DNA of 64,000 nucleotides from WQUF01 sp031549885 (lineage in GTDB: Bacteria; Bacillota; Clostridia; Clostridiales; Clostridiaceae), in NCBI GenBank assembly GCA_031549885.1, contig JAVBPD010000031.1, forward strand, positions 1 to 64,000, given 5' to 3'. The position numbers and the translations under genes are program-made. The notes under the pieces were generated by a model, which worked only from the letters and a program-made list of their open reading frames with translations, was not told the DNA's origin and did not search any database. This document shows, in pieces, positions 25,400 to 34,076 of this stretch (the first letter of the stretch is position 1; each line of letters opens with the position of its first letter).

Positions 25400-26596
25400 A
25401 TGGAAAAAAATAAAAAGGTTGTTTTTTGGGGTGTTATTGGCATTCTGTTATTTACAAACATATTTTCATTTCTTTTTGGAAGTTTTTTTTTAAAGAATAA
25501 GTTTGGTGAAGGCGGTTCTTTAAATAGTGGAGAATACCTTAAACTTGATAAAATAAGAAAAGATTTAGAATATATGTATGATGGAAGTATAGATGAAGAA
25601 AAATTAATTAATGGCGCAATAAAAGGAATGGCACAATCTATTGGAGATCCATATACAGTTTATATGGATAATCAAGATTATGCAGATTTTATTGTTCAAT
25701 CTACAGGAAAGTATAGTGGAATAGGAATACAAATTATACCTAAAAAAGATATAAATAAAATTGAGGTTGTTGAGATTTTTAAAGGCTCTCCTGCAGAAAA
25801 GGCAGGGATGATGCCAAAGGATTACATAGTTAAGGTAAATAATGAAGAGGTTGATGCATCTAGTTCTGACAGAGCGGTTACCTTGATGAAGGGTAAAGAA
25901 GGATCTTCTGTAACCATTACAGTTTATAGAGAGGGTACAGGCAATATTGATTTAACTATGGTTAGATCTACGATTACCGTAGATACTGTTTCAGGTAAAA
26001 TGATTGATGATGAAATTGGATATATAAAGATATCAATGTTTGATGAAAACACATCTGATCAATTAAAAAATAAATTGAAAGATCTTTCTTATGAAAATAT
26101 GAAGGGATTGATTGTAGATTTAAGAAATAATCCTGGTGGACTTTTAGATCAATGTGTGAAAATGGTATCTAATTTTGTGAAAAAGGGAGATTTAATTGTA
26201 AGCACTAAAGGCAAAAACTCTCCTGAGAAAAAGCTTACTTCTATTGGGGGAGATTTTGTTGGACTTCCTATGGTTATACTTATGAATGGAAATTCAGCTT
26301 CAGCTTCTGAAATATTCATTGGTACTATGAAAGATTATGATCTTGCTACAACTGTTGGAACTAAATCATTTGGAAAAGGAATTGTACAAAGCCTGCATCC
26401 TTATTCAGAGTATAATTCCGCTTTAAAAGTTACAACATCTAAGTATTACACACCTCTTGGCAAAAATATACAAGGAACTGGGTTTGAGCCTGATGTTAAA
26501 GTTGAGTATCCTGAAGACCTTAGAGCTCAATCTTATTCTTTAGATAATGATCCTCAATTTCAAAAAGCACTTGAGGTTATAAAAAGTAAAATGTAA
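25400..26596 (+). CDS. C-terminal processing protease (S41, CtpA type)
   Basis: A 398-residue exported serine protease: N-terminal membrane anchor (residues ~8-28), a S41 N-terminal helical segment, a PDZ domain (about 100-185, GIGIQI...GSPAEKAGM...DYIVKVNN), and a tail-specific protease domain with Ser in NGNSASASE and Lys in KSFGKGIVQS. A TTG directly before the ATG (25397) is a possible alternative start. Position after ftsEX suggests cell-envelope function; in Bacillus such proteases act in cell-wall hydrolase and sporulation signalling. Confidence 0.92.
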   Translation: MEKNKKVVFWGVIGILLFTNIFSFLFGSFFLKNKFGEGGSLNSGEYLKLDKIRKDLEYMYDGSIDEEKLINGAIKGMAQSIGDPYTVYMDNQDYADFIVQSTGKYSGIGIQIIPKKDINKIEVVEIFKGSPAEKAGMMPKDYIVKVNNEEVDASSSDRAVTLMKGKEGSSVTITVYREGTGNIDLTMVRSTITVDTVSGKMIDDEIGYIKISMFDENTSDQLKNKLKDLSYENMKGLIVDLRNNPGGLLDQCVKMVSNFVKKGDLIVSTKGKNSPEKKLTSIGGDFVGLPMVILMNGNSASASEIFIGTMKDYDLATTVGTKSFGKGIVQSLHPYSEYNSALKVTTSKYYTPLGKNIQGTGFEPDVKVEYPEDLRAQSYSLDNDPQFQKALEVIKSKM

Positions 26597-26623
26597 AAAA
26601 ATAAAATATAAATCCATGATTAT

Positions 26624-26652
26624 AAAAGCTTTGATTTTTCAAGGCTTTTTTT
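26624..26652 (+). terminator. Terminator after the S41 protease
   Basis: An AAAAGCTTTGA/TCAAGGCTTTT stem (one G-T pair) followed by T5. Confidence 0.82.
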
Positions 26653-26716
26653 ATGTTAAAGAATTTCTTATAATAAAATGTGAGAAGCTTTTTAGCATTA
26701 TTGGGGGGTTATTATA

Positions 26717-28063
26717 TTGAATAATTTTACAAAAGGAAATGTAACAAAACAAATTATACTTTTTTCATTGCCACTGCTTTTAGGAAATATATTTCAGCAA
26801 GCTTATAATATGGTAGATGCAATAATTGTAGGTCGCTTTGTGGGAGCTGATGCACTGGCTTCTGTTGGAGTATCATCGCAGGTAATAAGTTTTTTGCTTT
26901 CTATAATAATGGGGCTTGCAGTAGGAGCTTCTGTTGCAATTTCACAATTTTATGGAGCAGAGCAAAATGATAATTTAAAAAGAACAGTGTCCACCAGCAT
27001 TATATCTTTAACGGTACTTGTAGCAATAGTATCCACAATAGGGTATATATTTGCTCCATTTTTTTTAACATTGTTAAAAACTCCTTTAACCATATTTGAT
27101 GATGCAATATCTTTTTTAAGAATAATGATGATAGGACTTATTTTTATATTGTTTTACAATTTATTTGCGGCATATTTAAGAGCCTTGGGAGATTCTAGAA
27201 ATCCATTATTTTTTTTGATAATTGCTTCAGTTCTTAATGTAATTTTAGATATTTTATTTGTAGCATATTTTGGGTTTGGCGTAAATGGAGCAGCTATTGC
27301 AACTGTTATTTCACAAGGGCTATCAGCTTTGCTATGCTTTTTATATATTAGAAAAAATGTACCATTATTAAACATCAGAAAAAAAGATTTGAAATTTGAT
27401 TATAAACTATTTTTAATTACGCTTAAATACAGCATTCCAGCAGCCATACAGTATTCTATAGTATCACTTGCATCTTTAACAATTCAAAGGCTTGTAAATT
27501 CATTTGGAGAAAATACCATTGCAGGATTTACTGCAGCTACAAAAATAGATTCATTTGCTACTATGCCTGTTGCTAGCATTAGCATGGCAATTTCTACATT
27601 TGTTGCTCAAAATATGGGGGCAAACCAGATGGATAGAGCAAAAAAAGGGTTTCATAAGGCTTTATTATTAAGTTTAGGTTATGGTATTGCAATTTCAATT
27701 ATTGCTATAATATTTGGTAGAGAACTAATAGGGATATTTGTAACTGGTGAAACTATACCAGAAGTTTTAAAAGTTGGAACAGGATATTTGGCTATTATGG
27801 CTATGTTTTATTTCTTATTTGCGATCTTCTTTTCGTTTAATGGCTTCTTTAGAGGGGCTGGGGATGCAGTTGTGGTCATGGCTTTAACCATTATAAGCCT
27901 TACAATAAGATCTTTTATGGCTCATCTTTTAGTGTATAAATTTAACTTTGGCCCAAATGCTGTGGCATGGTCTATACCAATAGGATGGGGATTTTGCTGT
28001 ATACTTTGCTTTTTATATTATAAATTTAACTTGTGGAAGGGCAAAATTGCTATTAAAAATTAA
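26717..28063 (+). CDS. MATE family multidrug exporter
   Basis: A 448-residue membrane protein with 12 predicted TM segments in two halves, and MATE hallmarks: QIILFSLPLLLGNIFQQAYNMVDAIIVGRFVG, and ALGDSRNPL; the second half repeats FAATKIDSFATMPV-like and FFRGAGDAV. TTG start preceded by TTGGGGGGT. MATE proteins exchange Na+ or H+ for cationic compounds; the substrate is unknown. Monocistronic with a terminator shared with the convergent gene. Confidence 0.9.
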   Translation: MNNFTKGNVTKQIILFSLPLLLGNIFQQAYNMVDAIIVGRFVGADALASVGVSSQVISFLLSIIMGLAVGASVAISQFYGAEQNDNLKRTVSTSIISLTVLVAIVSTIGYIFAPFFLTLLKTPLTIFDDAISFLRIMMIGLIFILFYNLFAAYLRALGDSRNPLFFLIIASVLNVILDILFVAYFGFGVNGAAIATVISQGLSALLCFLYIRKNVPLLNIRKKDLKFDYKLFLITLKYSIPAAIQYSIVSLASLTIQRLVNSFGENTIAGFTAATKIDSFATMPVASISMAISTFVAQNMGANQMDRAKKGFHKALLLSLGYGIAISIIAIIFGRELIGIFVTGETIPEVLKVGTGYLAIMAMFYFLFAIFFSFNGFFRGAGDAVVVMALTIISLTIRSFMAHLLVYKFNFGPNAVAWSIPIGWGFCCILCFLYYKFNLWKGKIAIKN

Positions 28064-28079
28064 TATTTAATAGTATAAA

Positions 28080-28116
28080 AAAAGATGATTTCTAAACTTA
28101 CTAGGCATCATCTTTT
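28080..28116. terminator. Bidirectional terminator (MATE / exported unknown)
   Basis: An AAAAGATGAT/ATCATCTTTT stem with a 17-nt loop between convergent genes; it overlaps the 3' end of the minus-strand gene. Confidence 0.75.
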
Positions 28117-28869
28117 ATATTCATTAATTTCTTGCTTTAAAGTATTAATATTCATTCCGCTTATGGCATCAGTAATCTTTTCATCTATTATAGTTTGGAA
28201 AGTTACTTTTTTGTTTTTATTTATTTGAATAATATTATCTGTTATAATTCTCTGATTATTACTGATTAATTTTGATTGCAATTTAGCAATATTGTTATTA
28301 TCAAATTTTATTTGAAATGGTTCAATTGCTCCATAGTAATTTTGCATAAGCCCACTTTTATTTAAAAACAGCATGTATTTAGCACCAATTTCAGGTTCAA
28401 TGAAATGAAAATTTTTATTATAAGCATAATATTTTTTTGATGTAGTTGCTTCTTTAATTACTATACCCTCATCATTTACAACTTGATCACTATCAATATA
28501 AATATCACGTGTTAAATATGTAAGGTTTACTAAAACATTCTTATCTAAAGCTTCTCCTTTAATAACCTCATCAACTACAAAATTATAAAGATGTCCTTCA
28601 ACATACATATCATCATCTTCAAGTTTTGGATTTTCAGAGTTTCTTGCCATATTCCATTTTGAATTAAAACTTTCATATTTACCTATAACAATAAAGTTAG
28701 CTGCCTTAGTCATTTCATTTAAATTACCTGCTACCGGAAATTCAGAATGAATAGAAACTGTAGCATCATTATTTGAGTTTTGGTTTGTACACTTTGAGAT
28801 ACTTATAAATACAGCTATTAAAGCAACGCCTAGTAATATTAACACAGTTAGTATCTTTAAAAACTTCAT
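28108..28869 (-). CDS. Exported or membrane-anchored protein of unknown function
   Basis: A 253-residue protein with one N-terminal hydrophobic segment (residues ~4-26) and a Cys at residue 27 (ISKCTNQ), not a convincing lipobox. The outer part is rich in Asn/Ile/Lys and includes AANFIVIGKYES and VVDEVIKGEALDKNVLVNLTYL, reminiscent of small beta-sheet repeats in secreted clostridial proteins of unknown function. No domain recognised. It stands alone, divergent from the molbindin gene. Confidence 0.62.
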   Translation of the reverse strand: MKFLKILTVLILLGVALIAVFISISKCTNQNSNNDATVSIHSEFPVAGNLNEMTKAANFIVIGKYESFNSKWNMARNSENPKLEDDDMYVEGHLYNFVVDEVIKGEALDKNVLVNLTYLTRDIYIDSDQVVNDEGIVIKEATTSKKYYAYNKNFHFIEPEIGAKYMLFLNKSGLMQNYYGAIEPFQIKFDNNNIAKLQSKLISNNQRIITDNIIQINKNKKVTFQTIIDEKITDAISGMNINTLKQEINEYKR

Positions 28870-29035
28870 TTTTATTTCCTACTTTTCTATAAAATTTTTA
28901 CTGAATATTCATATTGATTTTCTTTAGAGAGTTTATTTATAATTATTTGCTAAAACAATATCATTATATTATATTTGAATAAGATAAGCTATTTTAAGTT
29001 AATAATTAAATAAAATAAAGTTTTAGGAGGTATTT

Positions 29036-29248
29036 ATGAAACTAAGTGCAAGAAATCAAATAAAAGGGAAAATTACTAAAATTGATGAAGGTGCAGTTAA
29101 TAGTATTATAACTATGGATATTGGAAGTGGTAACACTATTACTTCAACTATTTCCATGAATGCTGTAAAAGAATTAGGACTTAAGGTTGGCATGGAGGCG
29201 TATGCTGTTATTAAAGCTACTTCCGTAATGATTGGAATAGACAACTAA
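29036..29248 (+). CDS. Molbindin (Mop/TOBE domain protein)
   Basis: A 70-residue single TOBE (Mop) domain: KLSARNQIKGKITKIDEG, then ITMDIGSGNTITSTIS and AVIKATSVMIG, the classic molybdate-binding beta-barrel. Such proteins bind molybdate or tungstate oligomerically and buffer it in the cytoplasm. Strong TAGGAGG ribosome site. No molybdate transporter is adjacent. Confidence 0.9.
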   Translation: MKLSARNQIKGKITKIDEGAVNSIITMDIGSGNTITSTISMNAVKELGLKVGMEAYAVIKATSVMIGIDN

Positions 29249-29333
29249 AAGATTTGATCCATCTCTTGATACTAATTAAGCATATGGGTTATTTTGCGAA
29301 AAGCTCACTCTCTTAAGAGGTGCTTAATAATAG

Positions 29334-29362
29334 TTGCATAATGTATATACTAAGGATACACT
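29334..29362 (+). promoter_or_regulatory. Promoter of the mazE-like gene
   Basis: TTGCAT (29334-29339) and TACACT (29357-29362) with a 17-bp spacer, about 22 nt before the start codon. An imperfect inverted repeat (ATTAAGCA at 29275-29282 / TGCTTAAT at 29321-29328) lies just upstream; its role is unknown. Confidence 0.5.
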
Positions 29363-29384
29363 ATAAATAAGAGGTGATATTTTT

Positions 29385-29636
29385 ATGTATACGAGCATTC
29401 AAAAATGGGGAAATAGCCAAGGAGTGAGGCTTCCAAAATTAATATTAGAACAAGCAGGAATGAAAGAAGATGAAAGCATAGAAATTATTGCAGATAAAGA
29501 ACAAATAATTATAAAAAAATTTAAAAAAAACTCATATGCAAGTTTAGAAGAATTATTTAAAAATTATAATGGAGACTATGATTGTAGTAGTTTTGACTGG
29601 GGTATTGAAGAACCTGTAGGTGAAGAAATATGGTAA
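29385..29636 (+). CDS. MazE-like antitoxin (AbrB/SpoVT fold)
   Basis: An 83-residue protein with a swapped-hairpin DNA-binding domain: SIQKWGNSQGVRLPKLIL, then a hydrophobic beta strand and EQIIIKKF. The C-terminal ~35 residues would be the toxin-binding tail. It overlaps the following mazF reading frame by 7 nt, the normal TA layout. The toxin gene is truncated (next entry), so this may be an orphan antitoxin. Confidence 0.85.
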   Translation: MYTSIQKWGNSQGVRLPKLILEQAGMKEDESIEIIADKEQIIIKKFKKNSYASLEELFKNYNGDYDCSSFDWGIEEPVGEEIW

Positions 29637-29758
29637 ACAAATATATTCCCAAACAAGGGGATATATTACTCATAAATTTAAATCCTAAAAAAGGCCACGA
29701 GCAATCAGGAATAAGACCAGCTGTAGTAAAAGTTGAAAGACATGACTGGTCCGTTTGA
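29630..29758 (+). pseudogene. 5' fragment of a mazF-like toxin gene
   Basis: A reading frame opening with VNKYIPKQGDILLINLNP then KKGHEQSGIRPAVV matches the N-terminal beta-sheet of MazF (the usual GxRPA core), but similarity ends after about 32 residues near 29727-29733, and a TGA closes the frame at 29758. A full MazF endoribonuclease has about 110 residues. The sequence then continues as a different gene fragment. Confidence 0.78.
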
Positions 29759-30010
29759 GAGTGATACAGAAATAACTTTTGCATGGTGTGTCATGGATAT
29801 TATGAATGCCATACTGGATTCAGGTCTTGCAGTTAAACATATAAAGTAAATGTTTGCCGAGAAAGATTACAATTGGCTTTTCTGGCTTCCTTATTCAAAG
29901 ATTGCAGAAGGGGTCACTGCGACAAAAGAGGAAGTTGATCGTATGCATGATTGTCATAATAATCCAATGGCAGCTTGCCAAATTGGATGTGTATTGTAGC
30001 TAAAAAGTAA
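29733..30010 (+). pseudogene. 3' fragment of a SAM-dependent methyltransferase gene
   Basis: From 29733 another frame reads LKDMTGPFESDTEITFAW..., stopped by TAA after HIK; the same frame goes on as MFAEKDYNWLFWLPYSKIAEG to HNNPMAA. A one-base shift then restores LPNWMCIVAKK and a stop at 30008-30010. This is the C-terminal third of a class I methyltransferase-type protein as I remember the family, broken by one nonsense codon and one frameshift. It is fused to the mazF fragment at a deletion junction. Confidence 0.6.
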
Positions 30011-30025
30011 TGAGGAAAATCTTTT

Positions 30026-30054
30026 TAAAAATACTGGTGAAATCCGGTATTTTT
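30026..30054. terminator. Terminator downstream of the regulator/pseudogene
   Basis: An AAAAATACTGG/CCGGTATTTTT stem with a T-G pair, T-rich on the plus strand and A-rich before it, so it can serve both directions. Confidence 0.75.
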
Positions 30055-30067
30055 AATTTTTATTAAT

Positions 30068-30754
30068 TTATTCTGATAAAAAACTTTCATTAAAAACCAA
30101 TATTTTAAAATCATTTTTATTAAAATTTATTAACCCTTCATTTTTCATATTAGAAAGTTCACGAGATAAAGCTGATCTATTTACACATAAGTAATCAGCC
30201 AGTTCTTCTCTAGAAAATGGTATTTTAAATTTACTATTATTTTGTTCTTTTGAAGTTTGAGAGAAGTAAGTTATAAGCTTTTCTCTTATGGATCTTTTAT
30301 TTAATATTTCCATTTTATTGTTCAATAGTATATTCTTGTTTGCTATGATTTTAAGCATATTTTCAATTAATAAGGAATGATAAGAGCATGAATTTGGACA
30401 AATATGTATAATCTTCTTAAATTCTAAAGCCATAATTTCACATTCTTCTATTGTAACAACAGAAACAGGGCTTTTTTGTAAACCAGCGCAAACAAAAGCT
30501 TCAGCAAAGATATTTCCACTTGTAAGTTTTGCTAATATGTTTCTCTCTCCAAACCCATCTTCGCTAATAATATATACAGATCCTTTAATTATAAGTCCAA
30601 TAGATGATATTTTTTCTCCAGCTAAAATAATAAATTCATTTTTACCATAAGTTTTTAATTTTACATCAAGGCATTTTAAAAGACTGCCAATTTCATTTAT
30701 ATCGATATTTTGGAATAAAGGCACTTTTTTAAAAAATTCAAGATATTTTTTCAA
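30068..30754 (-). CDS. Crp/Fnr family transcriptional regulator
   Basis: A 228-residue regulator: N-terminal cyclic-nucleotide-binding-type beta-barrel (about 10-120; FILAGEKISSIGLIIKGSVYII), a dimer helix, and a C-terminal Crp-type winged helix (about 150-220) with REELADYLCVNRSALSRELSNM as the helix-turn-helix. The TTG at 30754 is chosen because GGAG stands 6 nt upstream; a longer frame to 30886 would cover the divergent promoter. No N-terminal Cys cluster of FNR type is visible. Its divergent position next to the ferredoxin-hcp operon suggests it controls hcp (HcpR-like). The operator is described below. Confidence 0.88.
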   Translation of the reverse strand: MKKYLEFFKKVPLFQNIDINEIGSLLKCLDVKLKTYGKNEFIILAGEKISSIGLIIKGSVYIISEDGFGERNILAKLTSGNIFAEAFVCAGLQKSPVSVVTIEECEIMALEFKKIIHICPNSCSYHSLLIENMLKIIANKNILLNNKMEILNKRSIREKLITYFSQTSKEQNNSKFKIPFSREELADYLCVNRSALSRELSNMKNEGLINFNKNDFKILVFNESFLSE

Positions 30755-30767
30755 TAATTTCTCCTTT

Positions 30768-30783
30768 TGTTGCAATTGCAACA
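30768..30783. promoter_or_regulatory. Perfect 16-bp palindrome, likely Crp/Fnr operator
   Basis: TGTTGCAATTGCAACA is a perfect inverted repeat centred at 30775.5, between the divergent regulator and the ferredoxin-hcp operon. It directly precedes the regulator's ribosome site. The spacing and half-site pattern are typical for a Crp/Fnr dimer site. Confidence 0.7.
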
Positions 30784-30804
30784 GATATTTTGCTTTAATA
30801 ATAT

Positions 30805-30810
30805 TACAAT
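30805..30810 (+). promoter_or_regulatory. -10 element of the ferredoxin-hcp operon
   Basis: TACAAT at 30805-30810; a start about 7 bp downstream (near 30817) places the palindrome centre at about -41.5, a class II activator position. There is no good -35 box, which fits activator dependence. Confidence 0.5.
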
Positions 30811-30845
30811 GTGTATATAAAGTCAAACAAGGAGTTAAAAAATTT

Positions 30846-31547
30846 ATGATTAGAGAAATAATCAAAATTGATGAAGATTTATGCAATGGTTGTGGACTTT
30901 GTGTGGAGGCCTGTCATGAAGGTGCAATTGGCATTGTTAATGGAAAAGCCAAACTTTTAAGAGATGATTATTGTGATGGCCTTGGAAATTGCCTCCCAGT
31001 TTGCCCTACAGGTGCTATTAGCTTTGAAAAAAGAGAAGCTAAAGAATTTAATGAAGAAGCTGTTAAGTTGAATATGGAGAAAGTTAATGATGAAAAGCTC
31101 CCATGTGGTTGCCCTGGATCTGCGTCAAAATCCATATCCCATGAAAAAAGTAGTTTTAAGCATTTTGAAGAAAATATAGAAAGCCAGTTAAATCAATGGC
31201 CAATACAAATAAAACTTGTTCCACCAAATGCTTCTTATTTTAAAAATGCAAATTTGTTAATTGCTGCAGATTGTACAGCATATGCTTATGGTAATTTTCA
31301 TAATAAATTTATGAAAAATAAAATTACTTTAATAGGGTGTCCAAAACTTGATGATTGTGATTATTCTGAAAAGTTAACATCTATTTTAACTTTAAATGAT
31401 ATTAAAAGTTTAACAGTAACTAGAATGGAAGTTCCATGCTGTGGCGGTATAGTAAATGCCGTAAAACAAGCTTTAATTAATAGCAATAAAATGATACCTT
31501 GGAATGTTATCACTATAGGTATTAATGGAGAAATATTAGAAAATTAG
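30846..31547 (+). CDS. 4Fe-4S ferredoxin-domain protein of the hcp operon
   Basis: A 233-residue protein. The N-terminal ferredoxin region has CNGCGLCVEAC, and a second cluster motif CDGLGNCLPVCPTGAI lacks one of the usual first cysteines. A CGCPG motif follows near residue 90. The C-terminal ~130 residues form the conserved domain with CTAYAYGNFH and VPCCGGIVNAVKQA. This family commonly sits directly before hcp and is presumed to feed electrons to it. It starts 12 nt before hcp's ribosome site. Confidence 0.85.
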   Translation: MIREIIKIDEDLCNGCGLCVEACHEGAIGIVNGKAKLLRDDYCDGLGNCLPVCPTGAISFEKREAKEFNEEAVKLNMEKVNDEKLPCGCPGSASKSISHEKSSFKHFEENIESQLNQWPIQIKLVPPNASYFKNANLLIAADCTAYAYGNFHNKFMKNKITLIGCPKLDDCDYSEKLTSILTLNDIKSLTVTRMEVPCCGGIVNAVKQALINSNKMIPWNVITIGINGEILEN

Positions 31548-31558
31548 GAGGAATTTAT

Positions 31559-33106
31559 ATGTCAATGTTTTGTTTTCAATGTGAACAAACTGCAAAAGGA
31601 ACAGGTTGCACAGTAAACGGAGTATGTGGTAAAAAATTTGATACTGCAAATCTTCAAGATAAATTAACAGGTAAGCTTGTTGCTCTCGCCAAAGCTTCAA
31701 AGGATAATAGAACAAAAGAAACTGATAAGTTAATAATTGATGGATTATTTATTACAGTGACAAATGTGAATTTTAATAATGAAAATATTGAAGAATTTTG
31801 TAATAAGATTGATAAAGTTAGAGCACAATTTCAAGATACAGAAGAAATGGATCTTTCCACACTCTGGGGAGATAATGAAGATATTCGCTCATTAAAATCC
31901 TTAATATTATTTGGAATTAGAGGTATAGCGGCGTATGCTCACCATGCTTATGTTTTAGGAAAAACTGATGAAGATGTAAATAAGTTTTTTTATAAAGCAT
32001 TGTCAGCAGTGTCAGAACAGTTAACTGCAGATGAACTTCTTGCTATCGTAATGGAAACTGGTAATGTAAATCTTAAGTGCATGGCACTTTTAGATGAAGC
32101 AAATACAAGTACTTATGGAACACCAGAGCCAACAAAGGTTAGCACAAGAATTGAAAAAGGTCCATTTATAGTTGTTACAGGCCATGATTTACATGATTTG
32201 TATTTACTTCTTGAAGCTACAAAGGATAAGGGAATAAATATATATACTCATTCAGAAATGCTTCCAGCTCATGGATATCCAGGTTTGAAAAAATATCCTC
32301 ATTTAAAGGGAAATTTTGGTACGGCATGGCAAAATCAACAAAAGGAATTTAAAGATATTCCTGCACCTGTTTTATTTACAACAAACTGCCTTATGCCTGT
32401 TTTAGATAACTATGCAGATAGAATCTTTACAACATCAGTGGTATCATACCCTAACATGGTTCACATAGGATGTGATAAAGATTTCACCCCTCTAATAAAT
32501 AAAGCCCTTGAACATGGCGGATATAAAGAAGACAAAGTATGCTATGGAATAAATAATGGCGAAGGTTTAACGACAGGGTTTGCACATGGAACTGTATTAT
32601 CTGTGGCAGATAAAGTAATCGATGCTGTAAAAGCTGGAAGTATAAAGCATTTCTTCTTAGTTGGAGGGTGCGATGGTGCTAAAACTGGAAGAAATTATTA
32701 CACTGATTTTGTAAAAAAGACACCAAGCGATTCAATTATTTTAACTCTAGCTTGCGGTAAATATAGATTTAATGATATTGATTTAGGTGAAATTGGAGGA
32801 CTTCCAAGAATAATGGATATGGGACAGTGCAATGATGCATATAGCGCAATTAAAGTAGCTGTAGCATTATCAGAAGCATTTAAATGCTCTGTAAATGAAC
32901 TTCCACTAACATTAGTGTTATCTTGGTATGAGCAAAAAGCAGTATGCATACTCCTTACACTTTTATCTCTTGGAATAAAGAATATTTATATTGGACCTTC
33001 ACTTCCTGCATTTGTATCACCAAATATACTAAATGTTTTAGTAGAGAAATTTAATTTAACACCTATATCTACACCAGAAGCTGACCTTGAAAAAATTTTA
33101 AAATAA
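31559..33106 (+). CDS. hcp: Hybrid-cluster protein (hydroxylamine/NO reductase)
   Basis: A 515-residue Hcp. The N-terminal cysteine spacing is C-x2-C-x8-C-x5-C (residues 5, 8, 17, 23), the anaerobe type that binds a [4Fe-4S] cubane rather than the 2Fe-2S of enterics. Hybrid-cluster ligands lie in the C-terminal half, including LVGGCDGAK and the ACGKYRFND segment. It detoxifies nitric oxide/hydroxylamine. It follows the ferredoxin in an operon. AGGAGG ribosome site. Confidence 0.95.
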   Translation: MSMFCFQCEQTAKGTGCTVNGVCGKKFDTANLQDKLTGKLVALAKASKDNRTKETDKLIIDGLFITVTNVNFNNENIEEFCNKIDKVRAQFQDTEEMDLSTLWGDNEDIRSLKSLILFGIRGIAAYAHHAYVLGKTDEDVNKFFYKALSAVSEQLTADELLAIVMETGNVNLKCMALLDEANTSTYGTPEPTKVSTRIEKGPFIVVTGHDLHDLYLLLEATKDKGINIYTHSEMLPAHGYPGLKKYPHLKGNFGTAWQNQQKEFKDIPAPVLFTTNCLMPVLDNYADRIFTTSVVSYPNMVHIGCDKDFTPLINKALEHGGYKEDKVCYGINNGEGLTTGFAHGTVLSVADKVIDAVKAGSIKHFFLVGGCDGAKTGRNYYTDFVKKTPSDSIILTLACGKYRFNDIDLGEIGGLPRIMDMGQCNDAYSAIKVAVALSEAFKCSVNELPLTLVLSWYEQKAVCILLTLLSLGIKNIYIGPSLPAFVSPNILNVLVEKFNLTPISTPEADLEKILK

Positions 33107-33116
33107 ATATAAAAGC

Positions 33117-33149
33117 AAAATGGATTCATTTTATGAGTCCATTTTTTTA
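33117..33149 (+). terminator. Terminator of the hcp operon
   Basis: An ATGGATTCA/TGAGTCCAT stem (one G-T pair) followed by a long T-run. Confidence 0.85.
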
Positions 33150-33495
33150 TAAAAAAAGCACCAGCTAAATGCTGATGCAGATGAGAGTAGAAAATTGGCT
33201 TTTTTATAGATTAAGTCTTAATTTATATGTAAACAAATACATATCTATATAATTTATATCATAAAAAGCTGAAAAAGTATATACAATATAAAAATAAATT
33301 ACACAAATAACTTCAATGAAAATTTTTAGCTATTATTTTTTAAAATTTTTATTTGAAGTTAATATTATGACATATATTTATACTGTCAAGTATTATAAGT
33401 AATTTAATAAATTACTATTATTATAATTATTATAGAGATATTATATAATTTATGAATTTAAATGTATTATATTAGCATAGGAAAAAGGTGTTTAC
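33150..33495. other. AT-rich intergenic region, no gene seen
   Basis: About 345 bp without a coding frame. There is one weak GC-containing imperfect repeat (GCACCAGC...GCTGATGC, about 33159-33180) and a TATACT at 33379-33384; neither is a clear regulatory site. The next gene's promoter is presumably here. Confidence 0.5.
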
Positions 33496-34017
33496 ATGGG
33501 AAAGTTTAATTATTTATTTGATAATAAAAGTGATGACTCAAATAAAAACAAAAAGAATAATAGGCTTTTAAATAATGAAGATGAAATAAAAAAAGATTTG
33601 GATGAAAAAATATTAGATTGTAATATTGATGAGCCAAGTTTAAAAGTAATTGAAGATAAAGTTATTGATAATAACAAAATACTGATGACTAAAATTGATG
33701 AATATAGCATACCTGAAAGCAACAATATACCTGAGGAGTATTACAAGAAAGATAAATTAGACGATGAAATTTATATAGATGATGCTGTCTTTGAAGAGTA
33801 TTATGTGGAAAATAAATTAGAGAATAATTATGAAATTCCAATAATTGAAGATGTATCTGAGGAATATTATAAAGAAAATAAATTAGATAATGATGAAATT
33901 GTATTAGATAATGAAATTGAGGAAATAAAGGATTCTACAACAGGTGAAGTAGGTTCGTATAAATATGAAGATTATTATGAAGAATTCATTAAATCAAAAA
34001 TATCAAAAAGACAGTAA
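33496..34017 (+). CDS. Acidic repeat protein, 5' part of a frameshifted TPR gene
   Basis: A 173-residue, strongly acidic, Lys/Asn-rich frame (pI-lowering Asp/Glu runs). From about residue 75 it carries repeats EEYYKKDKLDD, EEYYVENKLEN, EEYYKENKLDN and a related YEDYYEEFIKSK. After its TAG-like end at 34015 (TAA), the next frame upstream of 34077 reads on without stop as KKTVSSGKWTNSHIDEFLNF, so the two frames appear to be one protein interrupted by a single-base shift near the A-runs at 33996-34009. It starts with AAAAAGGTG 10 nt upstream of the ATG. Confidence 0.65.
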   Translation: MGKFNYLFDNKSDDSNKNKKNNRLLNNEDEIKKDLDEKILDCNIDEPSLKVIEDKVIDNNKILMTKIDEYSIPESNNIPEEYYKKDKLDDEIYIDDAVFEEYYVENKLENNYEIPIIEDVSEEYYKENKLDNDEIVLDNEIEEIKDSTTGEVGSYKYEDYYEEFIKSKISKRQ

Positions 34018-34076
34018 GCAGTGGAAAATGGACTAATTCTCATATAGATGAGTTTTTAAATTTTACCAATCCTAAT

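Noticed and set aside
33990..34020. Programmed -1 frameshift in the TPR gene
   Set aside because: The A-runs are only five long, the frame reads TCA-AAA-AGA with no slippery heptamer, and no downstream stem was evident. A mutation or sequencing error is simpler.
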